Part shown: in pieces, positions 46,413-57,738 of the stretch | Numbering within the stretch: the stretch's first letter is position 1 | Layout of the letters: each line of letters begins with the position of its first letter | Origin: Agrypnia vestita | Lineage: Eukaryota; Arthropoda; Insecta; Trichoptera; Phryganeidae | NCBI GenBank assembly: GCA_016648135.1 | Contig: JADDOH010002581.1 | Location: 1-64,000 of the forward strand | Length of the DNA: 64,000 nucleotides | Reading direction: 5' to 3' | Notes under the pieces: generated by a model | Told to the model about the DNA's origin: nothing | The model's input: only the letters and a program-made list of their open reading frames with translations | The model's database searches: none | Program-made: the position numbers and the translations under genes

Positions 46413-49400
46413 ATATCGACGAAGTCTGTAAAGACGTGCGTTACAATTGAACCAAACAAAACAATTTAAATAACATAAGTTTAATGAAGTGCAAAAACTA
46501 TAAACCATTAAAATTTCATTTCATTCGGCGAAATTCCTTTTGCATTATTCAGTTATTTATTTTGTGAACGAAATTTTAGAGTAACCTCAAACAATAATAT
46601 CGTTGTTATGGCGGTGGGCTATTCGGTGACACGAATGTTATTACAGCGGCCGGTTTAAATTATATTTGCAGCGAAAATAATACAACCGACACGTCCGACA
46701 TTGTTGTCGAATGAGCCTCCAGCCTGAAGGTTGTTTTCGGTTTGAATTATATTTGGCAATTGAGCGATGGAAAAAGGCAGTGGCGTAGTCGACGTCGGAG
46801 TGGTTCCTCGATTTAAGCCCAATGTTGAATGTGCAATGCAACGCAAAATTATTTAAAAAATGTTATATATTAAATTATTTCACTTTTTTTAATTTAAATT
46901 TTCTAAGCATTTAGAAAATGATACAATTGTAAGAAAGCCATTTGAAAAGATAAAGATGATGCTCGCTTATTTAAAAAAAAATTAAAAAATTGTGGTATAA
47001 AGTGCATAGTTTTAGCGATGCCTGTTTCAAAAATTAAAAAATTCGTATAAAAAGCAGCAGGTACTGGCCGATAGCCAATTGCAGACACCGATGGTTGCGT
47101 AGCGGGCACTAATGGCCGCGCAGTGGCCGCTTTCGACCGTCCGCAGGATTTAACAGTTTTCAATCGGTGACAACCAATTGTTTAACTGCTAGTATAAAAT
47201 ATAATATTTAATGTACAGATAAACGTGATAAAAATATATATAGAAGTAAAAGAATTAATAGAAATAAAACCACCCGACTGATGTCACCGGCATGCATGAT
47301 TTCCAAAAAAATAACCCGTCAGAATATTAATAAATATTTTTTTGAATATTATTTTAAATAATACATTTAAATTATTTTTAAAAATTAATGAATTATTATT
47401 ATATTGTCATCAAAAATACGTCTCTTTGCTAAATATGAAAACGATTGTTGGTCAGGAAGTGAGTCAAATATTGATTACATGATTTTTCGTCGACATGCGA
47501 AATAGTTTTTCTTGACTCGAAACAGTTTCGCTTAGACGTATCCCGAGGAATGAAACCGGAAAGGTTTAAACATAGGTAAATATTTATGCCTTATATGAGT
47601 TTTGTAATCCGTCATTTTCAATCGTGAACAAAAACATGGTAATTTTATCATCTCCAAGACGTGTTACTAAAGTAATTTATTTCACGGTTAGAACACATTG
47701 GGTTTGGCCCCGTCATTGGGGTGAGAATTTTAATTTTTTTACTAAATCTTAAAATTTTGATAATTGTATTTTAAATTTTAAAAATGACAAATTTTCACAT
47801 TTTTTGGGCACATAAATTAAATCTGTCTCCGGTGCCCAAATTGAAGTTACGCCCTTGAAGGTAGGTATATATTTCGCAATATCTCGCTGAGAGAGATGAT
47901 AAAGGATCCAATGTGACGAGAGCGTCCTTTATCTCCGAAAGGCTCAAACGAATTTAAAGTAAACATCGTTTTGAGAAATTTTAGCTCATGTTCAGGCGGT
48001 GATTATCCTGTGTGCCAAGGATACAGTCACGTACTCGGTAAATATCGGTCCATTGATAAATAATGCATTTTTGTAGTATCGTAATTCCAACAGTCAATAC
48101 AATGCTGTTGAGTGAAATATTTATTAAAAAAAATTAATAATTTCAGGGCGTTTAGTGTACATATTGTACATAAAAAAATATTGCTCCTTACTCAAGTAAA
48201 AAAATTTAGAAGTCTCATTACTAGGGCCGACTATATACTCTTTCATAGGAATGACAAATTTCAATGATTTTTTCAATTTCATAAATGGCGATAGCGTATT
48301 TGTATTGAATAAAGTAAGCGAGATATATAAATACCGTATATACAACTTTCCAGAATCGTACGTTATATTGTGTAAAATGATCACAGTTCAACCAATGACA
48401 GCCATGTAAACACTCAAAAAAGACTTCCATATCGTCGCTGTATATTAATTAATCCTATGTGACGTTTTAGTATATTTTGAGAAAACGAATAAAACTGTTT
48501 TAAAAAATAATTGCACAAACTAGATTTATAAAACCTACTTGAAATAATTACTAGGTAGACTTTCCAGATGAACGGCAATGTTTTGTCTAGTATATCTCCA
48601 TTATTCACATGAAAAATTAACAAATTGATTCGTTCATCTCAGAATGTACTAAACGGCACATAGGATTTTTTATTAGCGATGATATATAGGTACTTTCTAA
48701 TCTTTATTATTTTTAAATAATTTAAAAATATTTTTAGTAAAATGCGATGCTGTTCAAAGTCAACTGTTATTTTTTTGCAAATAAAAAGATAGCAGTTATG
48801 AGGATGAGTATTGCTAAAACTAAGCTAATGGAATTTGGAAGAGGAAATGGTCACCGATGAATGACTCAATTACAAGACACGGATTTTATAACAATGTCAA
48901 ATATTTCGAATCGAAGTCAGGTAGAGTTTTTCACACAACTATAAATATTTGACTAGCTGGAAAGACAAAGCCCAAGAGGAGACCAAACTATCAGAGGGTT
49001 CAAGCAAGAACTTAAGCAGCCAAAAAGAAATACGTAATTTAGAGTAGTTGGAAGCACTAGGCGAGGAACAAAAATGTTCATAAAATAATCTCAGTAAAGA
49101 ACCCCAGTACTACTAGAATGGACACAATCTTCGTACGTCACAGACAATAATAATATAGATAAAATCAGATGGTGTTAGTAGTACAAGTCAAAGAGACCCT
49201 TTTGATTGTTCCGAAACTACTTGGATTGATTCAGCTATGCGCTAGATTTCCGAAATATCTTTATCCGAGTAACGCGTTCCCAATTTTATAAGGGAAGATT
49301 GAGAATAGTACAAATATTCTACGCGTGTGTGTAATTATAGTATATATAATTTTTTAAATCCAGACTTAATTATTCCTTTTCTAATTTTTGTTGTCAAATA

Positions 49401-50729
49401 ATATTGCGTCAAAATGTCTCACATTTATATACAATTTTAACGAGTATAAGTTTATTTCGGGCCAAATGTTAACATTTTCCATCAATCACCCAGTTTGGAC
49501 GTGTCACGGTTACTTAAAACTGTATGAAATAAGTGAGCGCCTGCTCAGCACCTCCACACGGCCGCGTTCGTCGCTCGAGATGATTTAAAATAAGCGCGGT
49601 AACATGGAATCATTATTAGGGGTGGTACTAATACGCAGCTACTTAGGGTTGTAAACAAAGTTTTGGTGATGACACAGCTAAGGGGAGTCCGGTTACAGCG
49701 AAACCCGTCAACGGCCGACCCGAACAACACAGCCAACAAATATGTAACAAGTTACGATTACATAAATGCGTTTAGTCAGTAGTACTGCAATACAATAAAC
49801 TAATACATACACAACAGGTGTCTCTGTGAGTATGCGGACTCCGGTATCCAATGACTGGATCCGTACGGCCGACCAACCAGAAGCGAGTTGACATTTTTAA
49901 GTTGATTTCTCGGGTCATTTTTAATAAGACAGTGGATACGCTAACCGGCTTACGTCTCCTGGCCTGGCGTGTCCTCCATTAAGGTATTTTATTATCCCTC
50001 GGTGAGGGATTCTTCACGGAAATAAATTACGTGTAAGCGTGTAAACATTTTCATACGAACCCGGCTCGCCGTGTGATACAGCAACACCCCGGTATAATAA
50101 ATCAACTCGGTTTGTTTAAACAAACATTATTAAATCCACTTTTCTTAAACATTGAATTATATTTTTGATACCAACCGGTTGTAACGTCTGATACACCGTC
50201 AGAGCTGTGAAAATGATTTGATATTTATGTTGATTTGTATTCGAATGTTTATAGTGTTCATTCGTTCATTCCTTTCATATGCAGCAGAGGAGAGAAGGGA
50301 GAAAATGGCGTCAATTTTATGAAAATATTTTTTAAATATGTTATAGGACTCACAAGGATATCGATATTACAATACATTTAAAAGATTCAATTTATTTAAT
50401 TAACCCTGCAAATACTCAATAATTTTTCTCCATTCTCTATTTCACGCCGACTCTATCTCTAAGACAGATAAGTCGTCGTTTGGCCCTCCCAAACTCCTGC
50501 TGATTTTGTAATGAATTCAGTGATTACTAGATAACTGTTCAGTACAATGTTTAACAAGTTTTGACAGCTTGGAAAATGATAAAAGAAGATATACTTTTTA
50601 ACACGATATATGCATTCCAACGAAAACCATGCATAAAAGATTATTCATAAAAAAGTGAAGATAATAATTATAATAATTGGATGATTTATATAGCGTCGTT
50701 TTCGTGAGAACTCACCTCAAAGGCGCTTA
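46413..50729. other. Intronic sequence, nothing firmly recognised
   Basis: No exon or RNA gene was found. Possible decayed LINE remains lie at about 48785-49085. GC-richer blocks at 46610-46830, 49540-49740 and 49830-50110 might be regulatory; no motif was recognised. Confidence 0.35.
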
Positions 50730-51005
50730 AGGATGTGTTACCCAACTTTAAAAAACCGTATATATTTAAAAATAATATTACTTTTAACTGTAAATAAATT
50801 TCGGAAATCGTATTACAACTAATAATTTTTGCAAAAATGTAATTTCGTTATTTTTTGTGCAACGTGTTATTTCAAAATCGTGTAAAAAAATAGTCAGGTG
50901 CATAACATTTTCAAAAGCGATGGTCTCGTTTGCAAAATTATATATTTTTTTATCAGCAATGGACGGTTCAGCGAGAGATTTCTAATGTAACAACCTCTTC
51001 GATCG
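50730..51005 (-). repeat. Partial copy of the long-terminal-repeat MITE at 52388
   Basis: Read on the minus strand it aligns with 52505-52790 of the full element over cattagaaa.ctc.cgctgaacc, ttgctgataaaaaaa, gagaccatcgcttttgaaaa and aaatttatttaca. The terminal repeats are missing. Confidence 0.65.
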
Positions 51006-52387
51006 AACCACAACAAATGGTAATATGCCTTCCAGTGATTGATATAAATAATGCAATTCATTGTTTACAATGTTTCAAAATACGTAAGTTAGGTACTTAT
51101 TTTTTATTTTAAAAAAACGAGCGAGTGTCGTAGTAGTCGCATATGTGTGTAACATTTGACATCTCACAATTAAAAATATCAATTGAGCAGCATCAGAAAC
51201 AAACGTCAAAATTTAAAAAAGCTATTACCTATATATTTATTAATTAGTAAATACAAGTGAAAAAAATGTATGTGCATTTATTTATTGTTGAATTTTGCCG
51301 CATTAGGTAGGTACCATATATCCACATAAGATTTGTTTAGAATGTGTTTGGTCAATTATATGTTTTTTATTTATTTTCATAGATGGCGGTAGTGTTCCAC
51401 TATACATATTGTATGAAAACTTTGAATAAATATTTAAAAATAATCACATAAATTACACACAACTTGAGAATGTAAATCATTAAGGGTAGTTATTGTTTAC
51501 ATTAATGTAAAAAAGTATTTATTGGATCGTTTCGAAGATATAAGCCAAAATATACTAAAATTACAACATCCACACGATGTACACCAGCTTCGCAATATAT
51601 GTACAAAATCAGAAGCGTTGACTGATAGTGTGCGCCTTCGACTTGCTGGAGATTGATTTGTTTATAAACGAGATTTTTGTCCATCGCGCGTGCTCATTGG
51701 TTAAATGAAATTGCACGCGCCTTATTTCCTGTTACGCATTTCCGTCCTTTTTCACGAAATGACTGCCACAGATTGCAGGAAAGCGAGTGGAAAAATGTTA
51801 CACATCAAAAAATAAAATGATTTAATTTTCTCTATACTTATATTCTCCAACACATAATATTACAATCGTTAGAAATAATGCCATCTTCTATGCGTCATAA
51901 AACTTCGCTTAAGTTCTACCGAAATTTTCACGTCACGTGAAGCGGTATAATAAAGCACGCCAGAGAGGGCCCGTAACACATACGGAAACCCTAAAAATTA
52001 TACGGGGATCTGTAAATGGTTATGTTAACGTCACAAATACTGAAAGTTTTGTGACAAGAGATGTCTACATATGTAGAACAGTGACTCCGAATGTTTCTTC
52101 TCACTCTTCTTCGATTTCCAACACGGCGAGGGAAACCCGCGGCAAACACTCACACTCCCACCCGCCTCCGGACACACACACTCGTGTCAAAGCCTAGGAG
52201 GCTTGTTAAACACACATCGATCCCGCGAAAGGTTGGAGGAATGTGTGAAGTGAAAAGAATTCGGTTGTTTGCCAAGTCGCCAGATTTCATATCTTTCGGG
52301 AGCTTGATGTATATTTCCGAGCGAGAGAAACGTGTCATCTCCCGAAAGAAACTAAATTAAAATAATCATTGATTGCGTTAATTATTG
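51006..52387. other. Intronic sequence, nothing recognised
   Basis: No exon was found. The overlapping plus-strand frames at 51937-52360 are low-complexity His/Ser/Thr-rich readings of a CA-rich patch and look like noise. Confidence 0.4.
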
Positions 52388-52907
52388 TAGATGTTAGCGA
52401 GAAATAAAAGACATGGTAAGATCGATGGATAGAGCCACAACGCAAAGATAATGTTTTTCAAAAATGTATTTTATATCGAACTAATATTAATTACCTAAAA
52501 TTTCTAAAGTTGGTATCATTAGAAAACTCACGCTGAACCATTCGTTGCTGATAAAAAAAAATTAAAATTTTGCAAGCTGTTTTTTATGTTAGAACAATAA
52601 TTCAAATAAAATCAAAATTATCGAGACCATCGCTTTTGAAAATGTTATACACCCGGCTCGTTTTTTACACAATTTTTAAATAACACGGTGGACAAAGAAG
52701 AACAAAAATACATTTTTGCAAAAATTCTTAGTTCTAACACCATTTTGGAAATTTATTTACAATTAAAAAAATTTTTTTTAATGTATACGATATTTATTTT
52801 AAAAAAGGTATTATAATCTTTACAATATCATTTTTAAAAAACATTATCTTTGCGTTGTGGCTCTATCCGTTGATCTATACCAGGTCTTTTAATTCTCGGT
52901 AACATCT
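52388..52907. mobile_element. MITE with terminal inverted repeats of about 65 bp
   Basis: The left end AGATGTTAGCGAGAAATAAA and the right end, read inversely, AGATGTTACCGAGAATTAAA continue to pair through GGATAGAGCCACAACGCAAA and GATAAT. The element is 520 bp with no coding capacity. A diverged internal copy is at 50730-51005. Confidence 0.82.
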
Positions 52908-54649
52908 CTCTAAGCTTGTGAACGCCTTTCTCAACCCATTAGTCTTCTTATTCCTTCTAGATTTCTGAATTTATTAAAAGTGCATCTAAAAAATATTCAT
53001 TGTATTGTTTGTATGTATCTACGTATATTTTTTGATTAATTACACCTACATGTTTCGGAACAATCTACAATGCTGCTGAATCAATTGAAAACAAAAGTGT
53101 ATCTACCTATTACAAAAAATATTATCTTAATATAAATTCCATATTCTAATTATTCCGTTTAATTCTATTTGATTTTGATAAAAGAGAGGAATTTAGTTAA
53201 ATACTTCATTAAATAAAAAAAACGTAACAGATAAAAAAGAAAGCTCCATTCTATTTGCCGGAATTTAAATTCGATAGCTTTTTACTGTCGATAGACTGTT
53301 TCTTCAATTAACCTATGTCAGATTAGATTGTGGGTAAAAATATACGTTACTTTTTTCAGTTACTGATTTAATTATCGACGCACGATACGTTCTGAAGAAT
53401 CCAAAACAACAAAAAATGAATTGAATGTCATGTTAATTATTAATATTTTGGTAGTTGAAATACTTACTATATTGTAGTTAATGAATCAGTTAATAAATGG
53501 GTAGGAACTATTATTATTAACAGTATTATAAGCATATTCATATAAATAAGAAGTCTTTGTTTAATTATTTACTTGTAATAGTAATTATATTTTATTTGAT
53601 ATTTTAACTTTTTTCTTGTAACATAAATAAGTAGCTACTAAATAAATCATATTTTTTTGCGTACAAAACTATATAGGTATGATTTAGGTACTTTGCCAAT
53701 GGTGTGATGATGAAATGATGAGTCTGTAGATATACGGTATTATTACATGTACCAACTTGGACTGTAATCGAGTCTGAGATGAAAAAGTGGCATCCATTTA
53801 TAGACGTCAATTAGTAGAGATTTCATCATATTCCAAACGATGGAAAGAATGTTTCAGGAGCATTCGTGTCAGTGCAACCGTGAAATGTTCTGGTAGAGGA
53901 ATAGCATTTACGCCAAGCCTGAGGGTACATGGTTCATGTCTGATGCAGTTACAAGTTCTTCCTTGAACTGAGAATTTTTAGTAGGGATGCGGGGTGTTCA
54001 AGAGTACGGCGATAATTATTTTGTATTTTTAATTCAAAAACTGATATTATACAACTCTTAAATAGTCTACATGCTTCGAATAGATAATTAAACTTATTGT
54101 GAAGCATCCAAAATATTTAGACGTTCAGTAATGAAATATTTCAATATATATTTTATCCGTAAGAGCTTTGTTCGATTTTTTATGACATATTTAATGAAAT
54201 CATTTAACTTTGTTATCTAAATAAATCAAAAGTTTTTATGTGATGTACTTTCAATCACACTATTATAAAAAAACAGGTAATTAGAGGAAAGAATATCTAT
54301 CTATATTCATTGATATATGGGTAAAAGATGTTTGAAATACAGTATAATGTAACATATAATAAGTCTTATCAATATATCCATCATTTTCTTTTTAATCCTC
54401 TTAAATTTTCAAATCTTTTTCTAAATATCGGGGAAGATAATGTCACCAAAATGTCTTTAAACGCATATCATTAAAATAAATTTACCGGTAACAATTTTGT
54501 TTTAATACATAGTGCTAAACTTTTCTAAGCTATGTATTTCACTACTTCCAGAAACATACATCTTCTTATAATCCATTACCATTAATGTGTATGGAAATGC
54601 CATCCATTGGGTCAGTAATTTAAAACACATTATTTTAAATTGAAATAAC
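52908..54649. other. AT-rich intronic sequence, nothing firmly recognised
   Basis: On the minus strand near 53045-53075 GTTCCGAAACATGTAGG looks like the 3' half of a hammerhead motif but the 5' core is absent. Otherwise nothing was recognised. Confidence 0.4.
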
Positions 54650-54890
54650 TAATTGTGTAAATTGAATGTTTTAAATAATCAGGTCCTTTTTGCAAATAGT
54701 CATCTTTTAAATTTATTTTAATGTTAAGTAGGTACTTTATATTATCATTTTCCATATATAATTTTTTAATATTTTGATCTATACTTAGATTTTTAAATTT
54801 TATTTTTAGTATCCTGACGAGGAAGCCATTGGCTTCGAAACATGTTGAATTTTTCAATAAATAAGTGGTGTTTACAAAGTTAATTTATAT
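54650..54890 (+). repeat. Family-A hammerhead element copy
   Basis: It matches the copy at 12430-12685 for about 240 bp (aatcaggtcctttttgcaaa, gttaagtaggtac, the ribozyme region, then ataagtggtg). The end aataaataagtggtgtttac corresponds to the GTGGTGAAAAC ends of the 6242-6470 repeat. The reverse-strand frame of 75 codons here has no family match. Confidence 0.7.
54810..54850 (+). ncRNA. Hammerhead-ribozyme motif, family A, weak stem I
   Basis: Core CUGACGA (54814-54820), extra G, stem II GAAGCC with loop AUU and GGCUUC, GAAA, stem III ACAUGU, U17, then GAAU. The catalytic core and stem II are perfect. Stem I keeps only about two pairs (UC/GA), so cleavage may be poor. It is antisense to the Iroquois gene. 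Confidence 0.65.
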
Positions 54891-55569
54891 AAATTACATT
54901 ATTTATTATTTACTATAATTTATTTAATTTACATGAAAAAAATATGTTTTATAAATGGTTTTTTTTTTATTCTTGTCAGCACTTTAACCAGGTACTTTTT
55001 ATCCTGCTCTAAACATTTGTTTTTATACGATCCCTTTTATTCTATCGTTTTTACTATCGCGTTTGCGTCTCGCAAGGACCACACTTACGGTGGTCCAGCA
55101 AAAGTGAGTGCAACGAGATTTTTTATTAAAACATCGCCGAGACGACTGCAGGTGGCGCCCCTGATTCGCGCTCGCCCCAGGGATGCCAACCGCACCGAGG
55201 TGGGGAATTTTCGATAACGCGAAAGTTTGAAGTCTAGAAAATTTGTTAGACGGAAAGGCGGTCGGGAGCGGGAGGAAGCGTTACACGCGGTACAAATGTT
55301 TGGAGATGGAAATTTCACACACGGGGAATTCGCTTGCCGAACGGAAATCGTGTCTGACGTGTTCTTCATTCCATTTTTCCAATGCGTCTCTTTTTCAATT
55401 CACATTTGTCTTTAGACGTCTTTCAAGCGCCTCTTTTTGCTGACTTTTTTTAAACCACCACTTAACCTCACTTTTATTGAAAATTTTCAATGTATTGTTT
55501 TTTCTAAGATTCAACATGAACACATGGAATGAATTTTCAATACTGTATTTTATAACAGCATTTTGTAAT
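54891..55569. other. Intronic sequence with a CpG-richer block
   Basis: The block 55060-55340 is richer in G, C and CpG. Frames overlap on both strands without a recognised domain. It is a candidate regulatory region only. Confidence 0.35.
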
Positions 55570-55604
55570 TGAGTTAAATTAGTATAAACCACTATCAGAT
55601 TTTA

Positions 55605-55646
55605 GGTCTACCGGTTTCGAGTCGTACCCGTCTCTTCGTCAGGACC
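55605..55646 (-). ncRNA. Hammerhead-ribozyme motif, family B, one stem II mismatch
   Basis: On the minus strand: GGUC, CUGACGA, extra A, GAGACG-GGUA-CGACUC (one A-A mismatch), GAAA, ACCGGU, A17, GACC. The core is intact. It is sense to the Iroquois transcript. Confidence 0.72.
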
Positions 55647-55685
55647 AACACTACACTCTTGTTGTGAACATAGTAGTGTAGTGTT

Positions 55686-55727
55686 GGTCCTGACAAAGAG
55701 ACGGGAACGTCTCCAAACCGGTAGACC
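55686..55727 (+). ncRNA. Hammerhead-ribozyme relic, family B, core mutated
   Basis: GGUC, CUGACAA, extra A, GAGACG-GGAA-CGUCUC, CAAA, ACCGGU, A17, GACC. All stems pair perfectly, but G8 is A and G12 is C, the two guanines that act in catalysis, so it is predicted inactive. Confidence 0.72.
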
Positions 55728-55822
55728 TAAAATCTGGTGGTGGTTTATATTAATTTGACTAACACTCTGTTATATGTAATGTCTAACCACAAAGTTGATG
55801 CTTTAAATATTAATAATACTGC

Positions 55823-56895
55823 ATTTTATAACTTGATAGTAAATATTGTTGTGTACTTATTAATATTAATTAGGTATAACTGATGGACGAGCATAGAACG
55901 ATACAATTAGAACCATCACTGTTAGAATTTGAGATGTATATTTTTCTTCATATCAGAACCAAAAGTCTACTGTAATTTTATTTCTATTAAATTTCTTATT
56001 ATAATAAGTATCACAAATAAGCATGCTATTCTTAAAATTTACTACTCAAAGCTAAAGCTCTACATACCCACTAAAAAGACCGGCAGATGTCTTCCTCTAC
56101 CCAACTCCTTGTTATCTATCACTAGTACTAGGCAAACCAACAATATTCACTTTTATACTTTATATAGATGTTTAATAATGCTTTTATATTATTGGTTTAG
56201 TTACGATCGAAGTATTTTTGTTGTTATTCATTTCAGCTGTATCTAACATACATGACAATGTTTCATTGGTAGCATCTATAAAACTCCAATCCGGGGGCGT
56301 CCAACACTTTTTCTCTACATTTTCAAGAGACCAAAGGGAAAATCTACCACGAGTCTTTTTTTTCCAAAAGCAATCGCTTGTCAAAAAATATATAAGTATA
56401 AAAAATACATTTTTGCATCGTGTGAATACTTACACAAAACCGCGGTACCGTTTATACGTGAAGTATAAAAACTACTTTCAGTTGATTGTACTGCTCTCAA
56501 AAAAGCTCACATATTAATTCACACTTAACGTATATATTATTATAATATATTCATAAAATGTAAGAAATGACGTATACCACTGCTCATTCTGCATTGAAAA
56601 TGTCGGTTGTAATACTTTTATTTTAAATCTTAATTTTAAAGGGGAATAATTGTAACAAAGCACAAAAACTCTCGTGATATGTACATAGATTTTTTCGTAT
56701 GTAATTTCTAGGTCAGCGTGACTTTTTTCAGTTCAACATCGGCAACGATGCTTTCAAATTTATATTTAAATGCCAAAAATATACCGTGTTGCCTTATTAT
56801 TTGATACTTTTTTCAATATGAAAAGACTCGTCTATTTTCTTTGATCTTTGGTTCGCATGCTTCTATTTTGATGGCGATTTCAGTGAAGGAAACAC
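55823..56895. other. AT-rich intronic sequence, nothing recognised
   Basis: Frames of 99-105 codons occur here on the plus strand but are Ile/Lys/Phe/Tyr-rich readings of AT-rich DNA without motifs. Confidence 0.4.
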
Positions 56896-57118
56896 AATGA
56901 TTCCAATTTGAAAAAATCATTAAAAATTTCTAAAAATCCAAAATTATACTATAAATATATTTATTTTTTAACGATAATTTAACAGATCTCTTTGATCTTC
57001 GCCACGAGTCTGCCTGCAAAGTTTCAGCTCGATTGGATCACGGGAAAAGGGTTAAAAATCGATCCAAAAAAATTTGCGTCAATCAGACAGACGCCACGAG
57101 TTAATATAAAGGGAGTAA
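56896..57118 (+). repeat. MITE-like repeat, ACTCCCTTT family, copy E (5'-truncated)
   Basis: It starts within the element (atgattccaatttgaaaaaa) and runs to agacgccacgagttaatata, aagggagtaa. Copy F follows immediately, head to tail. Confidence 0.78.
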
Positions 57119-57405
57119 AAAAGTAACCCACAAAAACCAAGTTTTTACAATACTCCCTTTCTCATTTTCGGGTTTCGTGTCAACCATATGCGTCGGAATC
57201 TCCATAGAACTTACTGATTTGTATGATAAAACCAAAATCATACTATAAGGAAAATTTGATAAATCTTCTTGATCGTCGCCACGAGTCTGCTTGCAAAGTT
57301 TCAGGTCGATCGGACCGCGGGAAAGGGGTTAAAAATCGATCCAAAGTTTTTCGTCAGACAAGCAATCAATCAAGCAGACGCCACGAGTTAAAATAAAGGC
57401 AGTAA
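57119..57405 (+). repeat. MITE-like repeat, ACTCCCTTT family, copy F, next to a splice donor
   Basis: It starts aaagtaacccacaaaaacca, tactccctttctc and ends cgccacgagttaaaataaag then gcagtaa. Twelve bases separate it from the GTGAGT donor of the Iroquois exon (57418-57423). It is one of the shorter copies, lacking the middle of A and B. Confidence 0.8.
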
Positions 57406-57423
57406 TAAAAAGTGAGTACTCAC

Positions 57424-57738
57424 CGCGTTGGTGTAGAAGGGCGCCTGGTCGCCCGCGAGCGCGGGGAAGTAGGCGGCCATGCCGGCGGCCGCCGCGGCGT
57501 CCGAGTAGGGCGCCGAGTACATGGAGAGCGGCACGCCGGCAGAGGCCAGGCGCTGGTAGCTGAGCAGCTCGTACTGGCAGGAGCAGACGGTCTGGCCCGT
57601 GACGGGGTCCTGGAAGATGGGCCGGCCGGTGTCGCAGCAGCGCGGCGCGGGCGGCGGGCTCGGGCGCCCGGGCGCTGCGCCCCCTGAGCCCGGCTGCGGG
57701 GGCGGGGGCGAGCCCGACGCCGGCGACACAGCGGCGCT
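57424..57738 (-). CDS. Iroquois-class homeobox protein (araucan/caupolican type), internal coding exon upstream of the homeobox
   Basis: Iroquois proteins are TALE-class homeodomain transcription factors that act in the nucleus in patterning. This exon encodes 105 residues, phase 0 at both ends. The acceptor reads ttttgCAG|AGC just above 57738 and the donor GCG|GTGAGT lies just below 57424. The product has a Ser/Pro/Gly-rich start, then RCCDTGRPIFQDPVTGQ, TVCSCQYELLSYQRLA, GVPLSMYSAPYSD, an Ala run and MAAYFPALAGDQAPFYTNA. The CCDTGRP, TGQTVCSCQY and LxYQRLA blocks are the N-terminal signature of the insect Ara/Caup branch rather than the Mirror branch (family knowledge). The exon is very GC-rich in an AT-rich setting. 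An ATG-less frame extends past both ends, but the splice sites and the fit to the next exon decide the limits. A MITE-like repeat ends 12 bp from the donor. The protein start exon and homeobox are not in view. Confidence 0.93.

Larger units (their letters stand above)
55570..55822. repeat. Inverted repeat carrying two facing family-B hammerhead motifs
   Basis: The left arm (about 55571-55660) and right arm (about 55673-55764) are inverted copies with several differences, around a short centre. The right side continues to about 55822 with caccacaaagtt-type sequence (tctaaccacaaagttgatgc) matching the 134-bp unit at 41464-41858. So this is the same element family in inverted arrangement. Confidence 0.82.
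36658..57423 (-). other. Large intron of the Iroquois gene (about 20.8 kb)
   Basis: It is bounded by GTGAGT at the right end and CAG at the left end on the minus strand. It holds the mariner, a 134-bp tandem array with a hammerhead motif, four copies of the ACTCCCTTT repeat family, LINE tails and several inverted repeats, listed separately. No other host exon was recognised in it. The size and boundaries are read from the two exons. That no unseen small exon lies between them is inferred from the perfect phase match and from the continuity of the family motif. Confidence 0.85.

Noticed and set aside
51937..52360. Overlapping Thr/His/Ser-rich frames
   Set aside because: Readings of a CA-rich low-complexity patch in several frames; no motif.
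53040..53085. Hammerhead on the minus strand
   Set aside because: Has GAAACATGTAG but the CUGANGA box and stem II are missing; at best a relic.
57412..57687. 91-codon plus-strand frame rich in Arg and Gly
   Set aside because: Antisense shadow of the GC-rich Iroquois exon.
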